Below are positions 11,166 through 22,501 of a DNA stretch of 64,000 bases, in pieces. Source of the DNA: Collybia mongolica (lineage: Eukaryota; Basidiomycota; Agaricomycetes; Agaricales; Clitocybaceae); NCBI GenBank assembly GCA_013420905.1, contig JAAXNY010000001.1, forward strand, positions 3,844,001 through 3,908,000, written 5' to 3'. Each line of letters starts with the position of its first letter. Positions within the stretch are counted from its first letter, which is position 1. The position numbers were made by a program, and so were the translations under genes. Under the pieces are notes generated by a model. It did not search any database, had not been told where the DNA came from, and saw only the letters and a list, made by a program, of their open reading frames with translations.

Positions 11166-11717
11166 GGGCAACAGTATCCTTTTTTTTTTTTTTTGTTTCA
11201 ACATTTTATATAGCAATTGTACCTAATACATGCGTCACTCACTTCGCAAAGTAATCATGGGATAGAGGGTGGAGGGGACGAAAGACAAAGCGCCATCAAG
11301 CTGAGGTGTCCCAGGGTGGCCAGAGTTACACCAGGAGTGTCACGGGTTGAAGACCCATTTTACGCAGACCGGTAAGGGTCAAGCTACGCCAGGGGGTTGG
11401 CCCCCCGCCACAGTGCACCGCAGCAGGAAGTGGATCAAGTCCACTGATTATCCCAGTCCAGCAGAAACGCGAGGCGCACCTCATAACACGAATCTACCTA
11501 ACATGGTGTACCACCCCCAGCCTGAGTTGGACTAAGGAACATCAAATGCAAACGCAGTCTCGTTTGCTTCAAGGAAATCCACCAGCCACTTGTACAGCAG
11601 CTGTTGTTTTGGGGGTGTTTTCCGTGTGTGAGACAGGCAGTGGCAAAGTACGTGTGGCACAGATTCCAGAGGGAATCTGCACCTACAGGCTGTGGGCTCT
11701 TCGGGGAAGAACCGAGA

Positions 11718-14700
11718 TCAGAATGTCCCTATGGGGGCATGTCCAGTTACGCAGCGTGTTAAGCGTGCAGTGAGACCATGACTATGTCCAGTCTTACGCA
11801 TCCAGGGCCCACTATTGACATGGGTTGGAGTGAGTGGGGCGTCCTTCTTCTCATAGAGAGGGAGGAAGTTCTTGCCAATGTACTTTGAGGACTGGAATAG
11901 GGACTTCCAGCCGTCAAGCATGCATGTGACTGCCCCGCTCCTAGCAAAGTCAGCAGATATAACTGGCGCCCCCCCCGCCTCAACGCGTGTTGAGGTGGCG
12001 AGGATGTGTGCAAGTTGGTGGTCCTCTATCTCCACACCGGGCGTGATGTGGTGAAAGTGGACAGAGTTACCAGGTTCGTGTTGGAGCCAAGGCACCAGCA
12101 CGTGACAGATGGCAAGGGATGAGTGTTGTCCGGAGTGGTGAGACGCATCCATGGACAGACGGAGCGCATTTGTAGAATCGGAAAAGATGTGTATCTGATG
12201 TACATCATTGAGTCCGATTTCCCTGGCTTGAGTAATGCCCTCTGCAATTGCTCGCAGTTCGGCACCATCGGATGTGGAGAGACCTGCCACGGCCCAGTCC
12301 TCGTATAGATTGCCCTCATGCCATGCCCAGTAAACCGAGACTGACTGAAGAGGGAGTGGGGGAGTCAACACATCTGTAATGATACAGATGTGATTGGGAG
12401 AATGGGAGGCTGCATCTACAGCCCCCTTGAGGGATGTGGAACAATCTTCCATAAACTTTTTGTGTTCCTTATCCGCCTTTGATGGAGGGGAAACAATATC
12501 ATAGACAATACACCTCGGATAAACATCCTTGGGGCGGGAGCCAGGGCGGTTAAGAGGATGGACAGGGTCAAGATCCTGGGATGAGAGGTCAAGGTTAGAC
12601 CACGCCTCCGTGATAGGGGACTTCAGATCACCATTGATCTGATTTTTGAGGGTCTCGACTGAGAATTTGTGTTTCCCATTGACTAGACGGCAAAAGGCAT
12701 GGGTTGCCTGTAGCGCTCGGGTGCGGACATGACTGCATTCCACCGGCTTCTTAACATGAAGGTGAATCAGAGGTAAGCCCGCGATTGTTTCAGCTGCCCC
12801 CATGGGGCTGGTTTTGAAGGCGCTGGTAATCCAGAGGCACGCACGCCGCTGCATTTTCCGGAGGGAGTTGAGGGGGCCTACCATGCGGGCTCCTTTGTAT
12901 AGCCATAGCCTGCTCCCGTATGTAGCTATGGGGAGAACACAGGCATGGTACAGCACTCATTTGTGTTTGGGCCTAAGCCCACGAACTGAGTTGCCAAGGG
13001 TGAGCATGGCCCGCACCGATGTGAGGGCCTTGTTCGTGTAGCGTTTGACATGTTCCCTGAAGGTAAGGGGCTGGTCAAAAAAGAAGCCCAGATAGTGCCA
13101 TATGGTGCCAGGGCAGAGCGGTGTATCACCTGTATAGGGTGCATAGCCTAAGTCAATGTCGGGGTTAGTGTCACCGTGTTTGCAAGAGAAGTGAAATCCC
13201 TCAGACTTGCTGTGTTCGAGGACTAGGCCCATGGCCTGGGTCAGTTCGAAGATGACCTTGTATGCTCTCTTGAGCTTAGCTAGGTTTGTGTCCCATGACT
13301 CAGACTGCACAATAATTGGGCCGTCATCAACATAGGAGATGAGAGTGGACTCTCTGACCCTTCGTTCAAATTCCTTGAGGAAGGGGGAGAGGCAGAGAGC
13401 AGAGAGGATGGGGGACAGGGCAGAGCCCTGGCCTACACCAACACTGGAGGGGAATTCTGGGGATAGATCGTCATCCCATGCATAACATGTGCTCCGATCG
13501 ACTAGATAAGACTTAAAGAATTGCACCACTTCTGGCGCAAATCCCTGCTTTTCCAGGACAGATAGAAGGACCTCATGATTAATAGAGGGGAAGAATTGGG
13601 CGAGGTCAAAAGCGACCACACTCGTTTTAAGACCCGCCTGCCATCCAGCGTGGATGGTGTGCGTGAGGAAGCACCCAGCATCCTTGGTGGAGTTCTGACA
13701 AACTCCTCCAAATTGATTCGGGTGGAGGACTCCATGTTCTGCAGCCTCAAACTGCAGTCTAGTGGAGAGCATCTTCTTGAGGAGCTTGCCCAATGTGTTC
13801 AGAAGAACAATCAGACGGAACACCTTGGGGGTGTCATACAAAGGTTTCCTGGGCTTCGGGATAACTACTGTAGTAGAAGCCTTGAATTTGGCAGGCCAGC
13901 AGCCTGTCCGGATGCAAGAGTTGGCCAGCCAAAGGAAGAGGCAGCTCGCGTGCTCATCCTGGACAAGCCGTTTGAGATGGCACCATGTGATGTGATCCGG
14001 CCCAGGGGCGGATCTATTCGAGGTGCCCCTAAGGGCATCTGACATCTTGGCGGCAGAGTACGGGACCCACTCCCTAACGGTTGGGGATTCCCATTTGTTA
14101 CCCAGTTTGGTCAGGTCAACGGGCCTGTCCATAGCTGAGTTGAAGGTGGAGTGGAGGGCATTCCACAGATGTGCAGGGCACTCCTTGGTACGAGATTGCC
14201 TCGACTGGGGGTGTCTTGTGTGGTCCGACCCAGTCCATAAGGTTCCAGGGTCGGAGATTGTTGTGAGCAATCTCGTCGATTCTTTCGTCAAAATGCTTAC
14301 GTTTTGCCTTACGCGTGGCCTTCTTGAAGGTTGACCAGTCAGCCGGGAGATTGGACTCCATCACGGCTGCCTTGGCATTAGCACAGTCAGAATCCCACCA
14401 AGACTTAGACCGGGCGCAAGCCCGGTTAGCCTTAGCATGATGAGACCATGCCACACCAAAAGCGACGGATATAGCCCTAGCAACAGCTTGGGTTTGATCA
14501 GCTGACATAGCGCCAGGGATCGGGATCTGACCCAGGAGAAGGGAGACTTCACTGAGGAAGTCCGCCTCTTCTTCGGAGTCAACTTTGATGGACATTTTCC
14601 CCTCAGGCCAGTAGACCTTAAGGGGGATATCCAGTAATAACGGAAGGTGATCGGGTTCCCCCTTGTCTCCTAGCATCAGATCAGCTGTGTAGCCCCGGAA

Positions 14701-15360
14701 AATTGGGACAAACACCAGGTCGAGAATTGAACCACGGAGCGCCGTGTTATATGGCTGATGGGTGACCCCTCCGGATGTCGGGGCCACTCTCTCCAGGTTA
14801 AGTATTGCAGCACACTCCATGAGCCTAGAGGCCATGGGGTGTTTGCATATAAGTGTCATGTCCCAGTGAGATGAAGGGCAATTAAAATCCCCCCTCATAT
14901 AACTCAAATCTGGTAGTGCGTCCAGGTGGTCTTCAATGTACCGAATGGCTGAGCCGTTCTCATCAGAGTAGGTGTTCATCAGGTGTATGGGGCCAAGATG
15001 CCCTTTTACAGTGATGACCATGACATCACGATGATTCACAATGTCAGATCAAAGCTTAGGTTTGATCGTGCGCATGGCCCGATTGACATAAGCGAGGACA
15101 CGTGGCCTTTCATTGGCCCCATCAAACCCTTTAGGGTACATAGCTATCCAGTCCGGGTGGATTGGCAGCCCTTTAACAGGGACCCCGTCCTTCTCCGTCA
15201 GGGAGGCGGTGTATCTCACAGTGGACCATGGTGGTTCCTGGAGAAATAAGATATCTGAGACGGATTTCATACATTCCAGAAGGTTGATTGTCCAATTGTG
15301 CTTGCGTCCCACATTCTGACAATAAATACGTAAAGTGTCTACAGAGGTTGTACTACGCAT
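11718..15360 (-). pseudogene. LINE ORF2 (APE endonuclease, reverse transcriptase, RNase H), broken
   Basis: The start at 15360 follows ORF1 closely. The endonuclease shows IYCQNVGRKHN, FLQEPPW, RGDFNCPSSHWD and EPDHLPLLL, the metal- and DNA-binding signatures of the APE type. The reverse transcriptase shows SAPGPDHITW, FDLAQFFPSINH, GQGSALSPILSA and the catalytic YVDD. The RNase H shows GAELRAIAEGI, IFSDSTNAL and EDHQLAH. The protein would nick the target and copy element RNA in place. Three lesions inactivate it: an in-frame TGA at 15049-15051, a frameshift near 14170 between endonuclease and reverse transcriptase, and an in-frame TGA at 12957-12959 between reverse transcriptase and RNase H. 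Both stops fit CGA-to-TGA transitions. Confidence 0.9.
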
Positions 15361-15373
15361 GGGTCAATGACTG

Positions 15374-17386
15374 TCAAACTTCTCGAGGGTTCGCCTGGTG
15401 TCCAAGGAGCCTGCCTCCTGTGATGTTGGGAAAAGGTGAGTTAGGGGCGGGAATGAAGTGTAACAGCTCATCGCCTACCTTCTGTGCGGTATACTTGGAG
15501 AAGACCCACTTCGGATTGTAGCGGTTCTTCCAGAACGAGCAGATACGACTGTCAGATGCATGCGCAAGCGTGCAGTTGACACATCGAGCTGGGTGTGGGC
15601 AAGGGTGACCTGCAGGGGTCGCCTCTCGAGGGGGGTTGGCCTTGGGCTGTTTTTTGCAGCATGCGGCTAATACGCGGTGGTGGTTGGTTTCATGTGGGCC
15701 AGCACAGATGGAGCACAGCTGCATCTTGAATGGACAAACCTCTGTACGGTGTCCATACCTCCAGCAGCGGGGACATATGGGGACTCCGACTCACTTCTCA
15801 GCGGGCAGGATGGTGAGTTTCTTGGACCCAAGCATGAAGCTTCGGCCCTTGAGGCTACGGAGGTGCTGTCCACCTCGCGAGTCATAGATATCAAAGAACA
15901 CTGTGCCGGTGTCTGATGTCCAGGAGTTTCTTACCATCCGGGGCCTAGACCCTTGGTAAAAGTGGATGGCCTCACGCCAGGGGCATTTACCGAGGATCTC
16001 GGCAATGTCGTCTGGTGTGAGGGGAATGGGGGTACCATTGGCGGTGTACTTGATGTGCGCTCCAAAGTAAGGGAAGTCGGGGATGCAAAGGAATGACTTG
16101 GATGAGCCTACTTCCACGCGCATTTCCACGGAGTCGTCTTTGCGTATCTTTTTAGCTGCATTGCTAAAATAGGCATGCATGACCTGGATGTCATCTTCGA
16201 CTGGCAAAACATCACACACAAGGGCCAGGCCCCCAAGGTGGTTTTGGGTCTCAGACACAACGCGAATGGCCCTCTTATGAATGCCAAGGTGAGAGTTCAG
16301 CGGCCCAACCACTGGCATATCAGGCCAGTGGGTGGGGGGTGAAGTGATGATGACTACCTCCTTCCGGGGGGGGCCGTGTGTGGTGGATCTCTTGCGTCGA
16401 GCTTTTGCTCGGGCCGAGTCCAAAGGGGTAGGGACAATATCACCAGACACGACCTGCTGAGCGCGCACGATGGAGGCAATGGGTGCTGAGGGAAAGGACT
16501 TGGCCATCTGGACAAGCCCTGCCTGAGCTGCGGCGGGGCCCTTCGCCTTCTTTGCAGAGGGAGGCTGAGGGGTGGAGATTGCAGCAGATGTTGCGGATGC
16601 AAAGGTCTTTGATCTAGGAGGAAGGGAATGCTTGGTAGAGCGTGTGTAGATGACTTTCTTGGAGGGGCAGCGAAGGCCAGCCAGGTCCGCGGTAGCATTG
16701 GTGGATCGAGGGGGCAGAGAGCGCCCAGGATGAGGTTGTTGATTGGAAGGGATGGGGACAGGGGCCAGAGGCGCCTGCGCACGGAGACTCTCAATGAGGG
16801 CTTGGAGAGCAGTGCTCTTGGACTCGGCATCCGCCGTAATGGTGTGTTCAACGAGGCCAGCTTCAGAGACTGTGAAGACAGCTTGGAGGAGCTCTTGGAC
16901 GAGCATGACTGAGGCTTCGTCTGGGACGCAATAGCCGTTGATGGCCCAGAGGTTGAGCATCTCTGTGACGTTGTGGATGGATGTAGTGGCAGCTTCAAGG
17001 TTGTCTGGGACCTTATCCTTAGCACCAGAGGCATAAAATGTCTCCAGATCCTTAAACTCCTCCATGAAAGCAGCCCCCTCTACCTCAGCCATGACAACGT
17101 CACATTCTTGGACAGGAGCGGCAGGGGGATTGGCGGGAGGGCCAGTAATAGTAGGGTCAGGGTCGGCGGCGTTGTTGTTGTTGTCCTCTACGATGGGTGC
17201 GGGAGTCGTGGGCCTGAAAAAGACCTGTGACGCAAGGGAGGGGCCTGCTTGAGGATGCAGGCTGGCTACCAGCTCGGAGACGGGAGCTGGGGACATGGAT
17301 CTGCGCAAAAGTTCACGTAAATCCGGCGGTTTTGCCATACGGTCTGCCAATTGCTGAGATCGGGTTGGAGGTTTGTCTTTGGCCAT
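15374..17386 (-). pseudogene. LINE ORF1 (gag-like, CCHC zinc knuckles), one nonsense codon
   Basis: The frame runs from 17386 to 15374 and is broken only by a TGA at 15791-15793. The first ~300 residues are Pro/Ala/Ser-rich and low in structure; the next ~200 resemble the RNA-binding part of LINE ORF1 proteins. Just after the stop comes a clean CCHC knuckle (CPRCWRYGHRTEVC, spacing C-2-C-4-H-4-C), then two further Cys/His clusters (CSICAGPHETNHH... and CVNCTLAHASDSRIC). ORF1 products bind element RNA into a particle. The TGA is a one-step C-to-T change from CGA. ORF2 begins 13 nt downstream in another frame. Confidence 0.85.
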
Positions 17387-17528
17387 GGTATAACCACAGC
17401 AGTGTGTGGGAGATCAGGGGATCAGAGGAGTTTTGAGGCACCTGGGTGCGCAAGACGGTGTTGACAAGTAGACTGGGTGGCTGTGCATGTGGGAGTAACA
17501 AGTCAAGAAGCGATGGGCAACAGTATCC

Positions 17529-17890
17529 ACATGAAAACTGGGACAGTTGTTATTAGTATTGAGGAGGAGATGGATATAAACAAATTGGTTTAGAAAATCC
17601 TATCAAGCTCACAAAGATTAAAGTAAATTGTCTATGAAAGTCAGTGATTGTGCCAAGGTCTTAATAATTGAGGTGACCATGCCAGAATCAATAAGTGCTA
17701 TTTATAACTTAAGTAGCTGGCATGAGGTCAAAAACTCTCTTACAAAAGTCAATAGAACAATGGTAAAACCAATTATATTCTTTATAGTCTGTGGGACTGT
17801 AGATAAATGTATGTTGGACTTCAATTAAATTGAAGCCCAACAAAATGCAGGAGAATATGTATGTAAAAAAGGGCACAAGGGCCCAAGACA
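17529..17890. other. Intergenic, no gene seen
   Basis: Between the LINE target duplication and the decayed gene that follows. The short + frame at 17628-17828 has no recognisable content. Confidence 0.4.
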
Positions 17891-17899
17891 GCAGAAATA

Positions 17900-19060
17900 G
17901 ATAAATATATGAGGCACAGTGTGTCTACTCCTCTCACTATCAGAAGCAGATGAAGAGGAAGTTGATGACAAAGAGCCATCATAAACCACTGGTTTGTCCT
18001 CTGAGGGTGGCCAAGGGAGGTTCTGATACTCCATATAGAAGAGGAGAGTGTTTTCCATGGCTGGGATAGTCAGCAAGAGGTTTTGAAGACCCTTGAGGCC
18101 TTCCTCCTCATACAACTTACCAATAGTGTTGATAATGTGCTCCAAAAGGGAGTTGTGCATTTCAAGTATGTGGTTAGCAGCCTGGATAACCTCTGCAGCA
18201 AGGGTATCAGTATTTTCCAACTGAGCATAGGCTTCAGTGACTGCTAGAGTGAAAAGTAAATGATTAGTAAATGTAAAGATAAGAGAGAAGTAACAGTACT
18301 TAAAAGCAACACATTTCCCCAATAAAAGACAGAGCTAGTCAGGGCGAGGGTACCTAGAGTTGACTGCAATGTCCAAGGCCTCCAAAACAGCATTTCTGTG
18401 CCAGGCCATAGGGGGATGCCACTATGAGTGGGCTGTCTGTGGTGCATGGGGGAAGGGGCAGTATGTCTCATGTGGTTTCAGGCCACTTATATGTACACAA
18501 GTTGTAAAGTCCCCCATAGGGCTCAGCCTCAGGGGACGATAATTTCATATTAAAATAAAAAATAAAAAAATAGAGAAGTAACAACTTACAGAAGATGCCT
18601 ACTCTGAGCATAGGTCCCAGATCCTCCTGGAGTCTGGTATGCTTCTGAGGAGTGAGGCTCAAACTGCACTTCCCCTTCTTGGCAGTAGTGTATTCAACAC
18701 ATGGCTTGCCCCAACCATTGAAAGAGCACTCTATGTTACTGCAGGTGGTGCACATGGTGCAAGGGTAGCCAACCTAATGAAAGTAATAAGTAACAAAGTA
18801 AAACAGATGGAAATAAAAATGTAAACATCTGGTAGAGTACTGAGATGCAAGGTCAGACAACAAGGATGCAATAGGTGACCACAGTGGCATAGGCTCTCTG
18901 TTAGGAACTAATGCATGCTTATGGTGTGGCACCTTGCCCCCATCCTTGGAGCAAGTGGCCTGCCCAGACTGTCTAGGCAAAGCCTTAGATGAACTGGCTG
19001 CAGGAGGCAATAGCTCCACAAAACCCTCTTGAGCCAGTTAGCATGTGATTTCCTGATCAA
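17900..19060 (-). pseudogene. Decayed multi-exon gene with a Cys-rich cluster, family unknown
   Basis: Read on the minus strand, coding-like blocks are separated by short AT-rich, intron-like gaps. They are: a Ser/Pro-rich block (about 19017-18840), a Cys block (about 18770-18590; C-2-C-4-C-8-C-9-C: CTTCSNIECSFNGWGKPCVE...KKGKC), a short block (about 18480-18360) and a helical acidic/Ser-rich C-terminus (about 18245-17925, containing ALENTDTLAAEV-like heptads and SLSSTSSSSASDSERS). The Cys spacing recalls the Zn-like repeats of multicopy, transposon-associated hypothetical proteins in Agaricomycetes. In-frame stops in the first block suggest decay. No function can be given. Confidence 0.4.
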
Positions 19061-19268
19061 AGAGCCAAAGCTCAGGGTCCTCATTAGTTGGCAAGTGCCT
19101 AACCAGCAGCTGTTCTAAGAACTTAAGGATAAAAATAAATAAAAATGAAATTTTAAAAATAGAAAAGGGATGTACGAGGTCCATCTCTATGGGATGCAGC
19201 ACGGAACCACTGCCAGCCCCACAAGCATGTGATATATCAGACTAGAATTAAAATCAGTCAGTATGAAT

Positions 19269-20178
19269 AACTTGGGTAGAGTGGGCCAACACACTGTGTA
19301 GCAGGTAGCCATTCTTTATTTCTTTTCTTAGGAGAAATAAGTTCATTCCACATTCAGGAAGTTGTAATGACTAGAAACAATGTAGATGATAGTTTATAGA
19401 GGTCATGTGACCATGGGAAAATGTTACCAAGTAAACAAGCAATGCCTGTGCACAAAACCCAATGCCATAGCTTGCCTGGTTATGGAGAAAACACAAAAGC
19501 CATCAGAACTAAATTTTTTAAGGATCATGGACACTAAATAAGCATTCAGATTGTTGTCATGTATTTGGTATACTTATGTGGTGGAATAGATCATATGACA
19601 TGTGTCAATAAATAGAGAAATCAATCCTCTTTGTATTTCAGGTAAATATAGTAGTAGTTGTTGATTATTCCTATGTTTAGCATAATTTCCCACAAGGGTC
19701 ATGTTTGGTCAGGGTCATTGTTGTTATAAGATGTTTATCCACCCCTGGCATAACACACAGACCTTCAAAACTAGCTGAATCCGGACATTTCTAATATTTC
19801 GCTCAAAATAGACCGTGGGAAAAATGTGCTCAACAAGGAAATTGTAGAGCCATGTTTGTACATTCCAAACATATAAAAACAAAGGTAATAGCTTTACTGG
19901 TTACAGAGAAAATCACAAAATAAATTTTGAAACGCGATGCTTTGAAATATTAGATATGCATAATTTTGATGGCATCATCATAAGCATTATGTAAGCATCC
20001 CAAATACATGCAAATTATGTCACAATACTTTGTATTTGTGGAGAAATGCTGTAAAAAGCCATAAGAGAAGAAAAATCCCATTATGGAAATATTTTCCCAT
20101 GGTGTTGAAATATGAATGAATGAATGAATGAATGAATCAACTTTTTGCCCGAAAACTGGGTTGATAAAGAACTCGTAA
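19269..20178 (+). repeat. Dispersed 0.9-kb repeat, copy 3 (full length)
   Basis: The most regular copy. It starts AACTTGGGTAGAGTGGGCC and ends AAAGAACTCGTAA, with a (TGAA)n run near the 3' end (about 20112-20138). TATGAAT occurs on both sides (19262-19268 and 20179-20185), a possible 7-bp target duplication. Two internal blocks resemble each other: TAGCTT...TGGTTATGGAGAAAAC at about 19469-19492 and TAGCTTTACTGGTTACAGAG at about 19889. No ORF or terminal inverted repeats were seen. Confidence 0.75.
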
Positions 20179-20194
20179 TATGAATCATGCATCT

Positions 20195-21214
20195 ATCACA
20201 GGAAGTCTACAACTGGTACAATCATTGCTGCCATCCATGTAGATAATTTTCTATCCATTGCTGACACAAAAGAGGAAAACAAGAGCTTCAAAGACCAAAT
20301 GTGAAAAGTTTGGCAAATTAATAATCTTGGCCTTCCATGCTTTATTGTTGGTGTTGCCATTGAATGGGATTGCAAAAGTCATACTGTCAAACTGTCCCAA
20401 ATTTCCCTCATTAACAAGATAGTCCAACAATTTGGGCAAGCCAATGCTTCACCACTACCCATCCCTATGGACCCTGGCCTCAAACTTAAGCAAGTTGACA
20501 CTAAGATGCTATCACAAGAGGAACAGGCCCTACTTGCTAAACTTCCTTACTGTTCACTAGTTGGATGTCTCTTATATCTTGCAATTGCTATGTGGGGGAT
20601 ATTGCCTATACTGTACAACAATTCTTGCAATATCTCAACTTCTTCTCATTCATACATTTGCCACCATCTGCCTAGTTCACTACCTCAAAGGAACATGTGA
20701 CTTGAAACTTCATCTCAGAGGATCAAACCCAATCAAGTTTGCTGGATTTACAGATTCAGACTGGGCCAACTGCCTTGACACACACTGCAGCATTGGAGGA
20801 TATGTCTGGATGCTAGGACATGGCACTATATCATGGGGTGCAGCCTCATCATGCAAAGCCAAATACATGGCAGCATTTGAAACAGCAAAAGAGTGTATAT
20901 GGCTGCAATTGCTCCTTATGGCTATGGACTTCTTGGGACCTACAAAGCTCTTATGTGACAACACTACTATCAATCTATCCAAAGATCCACTGCTCCATAC
21001 CCATGTCAAACATGTTAATATTAAATACCATTTCCTGCACAAGTGCATCCAATTGAACAAGATTGAAATCTGATATGTCAATACTAACAACAATGCTGCC
21101 AACCTATTCACCAAAGCCCTCAACCACAAACAATATGTCTGACTCTGTCACCTCCTTGGCCTTCTCTAGGCACCAATTCCATGCAAGGAGGAGCATGTCC
21201 ACAGTGAGGAGGAG
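20195..21214 (+). pseudogene. Ty1/copia polyprotein 3' remnant (RT end and RNase H)
   Basis: The frame opens inside the reverse transcriptase just after the catalytic motif (HVDNFLSIAD where HVDD is expected) and continues through WQINNLG, SLVGCLLYLAIA and the RNase H signatures FTDSDWANC, SIGGYVWMLG, CKAKYMAAFETAKECIWL, LLCDN and HVKHVNIKYHF. This order is diagnostic of Ty1/copia. Several frameshifts interrupt it (for example near 20600). Everything 5' of the catalytic site is missing; the preceding sequence is the 0.9-kb repeat. A purine-rich tract (AGTGAGGAGGAG) precedes the 3' LTR at 21215. Confidence 0.88.
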
Positions 21215-21248
21215 TGTTAAGTTTTGACATGGCACTGTAGACACCCTT
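21215..21248 (+). repeat. Start of copia 3' LTR (split by the chromovirus)
   Basis: It begins TGTTAAGTTTTGACATGG directly after the polypurine tract. It is interrupted after 34 bp by the Ty3 element, whose 5-bp duplication CCCTT is 21244-21248. The LTR resumes after the second CCCTT (26861-26865). Confidence 0.75.
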
Positions 21249-21610
21249 TGTAAGGGGAACTCCATTTCCGCCTTACTTCGCCGATCTAGCCTTACTTCGC
21301 CGAATCTCAATTACATTCACTACATCGCACGTTCATTACCTACGCCCACACGCACCCCCACTCTCTACTTCACGCGCAGTTCGCCGCCGGACTTCGCACT
21401 TGTTCGGACTATCAAGGGCACGGTCACGTGACCTTCGCTAGCCCAACGCGTGTCGTCGTACCGCACCGGGAACGTGTATTTAATATAGTACTAGGTATAT
21501 AGCACACCCCCCCTGATGGAGGCTCCTCAGAGAATTCTCTTAGGATCCCCTCCACCAGTGTCGGCCCGCTCTACTAAGTTCGCGCGCACTCCGCCGGAGT
21601 TGCCCTTACA
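21249..21610 (+). repeat. 5' LTR of the chromovirus
   Basis: It starts TG and ends CA. It contains a TATA-like TATTTAATATAG at about 21477-21488 and, about 45 bp later, AGAGAATTCTCT (21529-21540). The latter is placed where transcription would be expected to start. Confidence 0.93.
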
Positions 21611-21612
21611 GT

Positions 21613-21622
21613 AGAATTCTCT
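21613..21622 (+). promoter_or_regulatory. Primer-binding site complementary to the element's own RNA 5' end (self-priming)
   Basis: AGAATTCTCT lies 2 nt after the 5' LTR and is the exact complement of AGAGAATTCT at 21529-21538 inside the LTR, near the predicted transcript start. Tf1/sushi-type chromoviruses are known to prime minus-strand DNA from the folded 5' end of their own RNA instead of a tRNA. The pairing is seen directly; self-priming is inferred. Confidence 0.65.
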
Positions 21623-21749
21623 CACCAGCAGAGACCGCGACCTCACCGCAGCCATTGCCAAATTCCGATCAGCAGAAACTGTCAGCTCCGATACAGAATC
21701 CGTCAAGACCGCGCGAGAATCGCCTTCTCCACCCTCCTCCGAACTAGAA

Positions 21750-22499
21750 GTGGAACTCCTACTCCGGCCGATGGACGCCGAAACGAGGATGGATAACATC
21801 GAACGAGACGTAGGAGATCTCAATAGGAAGGCGGAGGAACAAGCCGAGCAGCTTAAGAAGCTCACCGACAGCATCAACGCGCTGATCGCGCTCCAAACCG
21901 CGGCTCCCCCACCCCCGGTCAATACCCCTGCACCCAGCGCCCCTGTAAATAATGTATCAACACCTCCCCCCGCGACCCACGTTAATTCGGGACGACCTTC
22001 GGCACTCCGGCCATCGCTTCCCGATGACTTCGACGGATCGCGCGAACGAGGGCGTGCATCCATTAATGCATGCGAACTGTATATAAATCTTGTACCACAC
22101 CAGTTCGCGGATGAAGTGACGCAGGTACGGTGGGCGTACACCTTCATGAAGAAAGGCCGAGCGTATCTGTTCGCGGACCAGGCCATGCGATACCAGACCG
22201 CTACCGGGAACCCGAAGTACGTGACATGGGCCCTATTCCGCGCCGACTTCGTGGTCAACTTCTTCGTGCAGAGCGAAGCGCAGCGGGCGATTACGAGGTT
22301 GGAAACGAGCAGCTACCACCAAGGATCGCGATCGGTGGACGACTACACGGATGAGTTCAGGGATCTCATCGACAAGTCGGGATACAAGGAGGGGTTGACG
22401 ATTGTGGTGAAGTACCGGAAGGGACTGAGCGGGGAGATTCAGTCGCAGATCGCGACGATGGCAGTGGGACGACCAGCGGACAATCAGCCGGAACAGTGG
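21750..22499 (+). pseudogene. Chromovirus Gag, truncated by Tc1
   Basis: It starts at an ATG with MELLLRPMDAETR. An N-terminal coiled coil (IERDVGDLNRKAEEQAEQLK) and a Pro-rich linker are followed by a retrotransposon-gag domain (LPDDFDGSRERGRA, FMKKGRAYLFADQ, YHQGSRSVDDYTDEFRDLI, YRKGLSGEIQSQI). The frame runs into the Tc1 terminus after PADNQPEQW, before any zinc knuckle. Gag forms the particle that packages the element RNA. Confidence 0.88.
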
Positions 22500-22501
22500 T
22501 A

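Larger units (their letters stand above)
11180..17514 (-). mobile_element. Full-length Tad1/I-like LINE (non-LTR retrotransposon)
   Basis: The 14-mer GGGCAACAGTATCC flanks the element at 11166-11179 and 17515-17528. At the low-coordinate side a T-run (11180-11194) is the poly(A) tail of the minus-strand element. Inside are ORF1 with zinc knuckles and ORF2 with endonuclease, reverse transcriptase and RNase H, in the order known for fungal Tad1-type LINEs. The 5' UTR is about 128 nt. Both ORFs carry lesions (see their entries), so this copy is dead although structurally complete. Confidence 0.92.

Noticed and set aside
13575..14042. Plus-strand 155-codon ORF in the LINE
   Set aside because: Antisense to the reverse transcriptase domain, with biased composition that mirrors the coding strand.
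16354..17034. 226-codon minus ORF in another frame of LINE ORF1
   Set aside because: Pro/Leu/Ser-rich composition typical of an alternative frame of Ala/Pro-rich coding sequence; ORF1 has the zinc knuckles.
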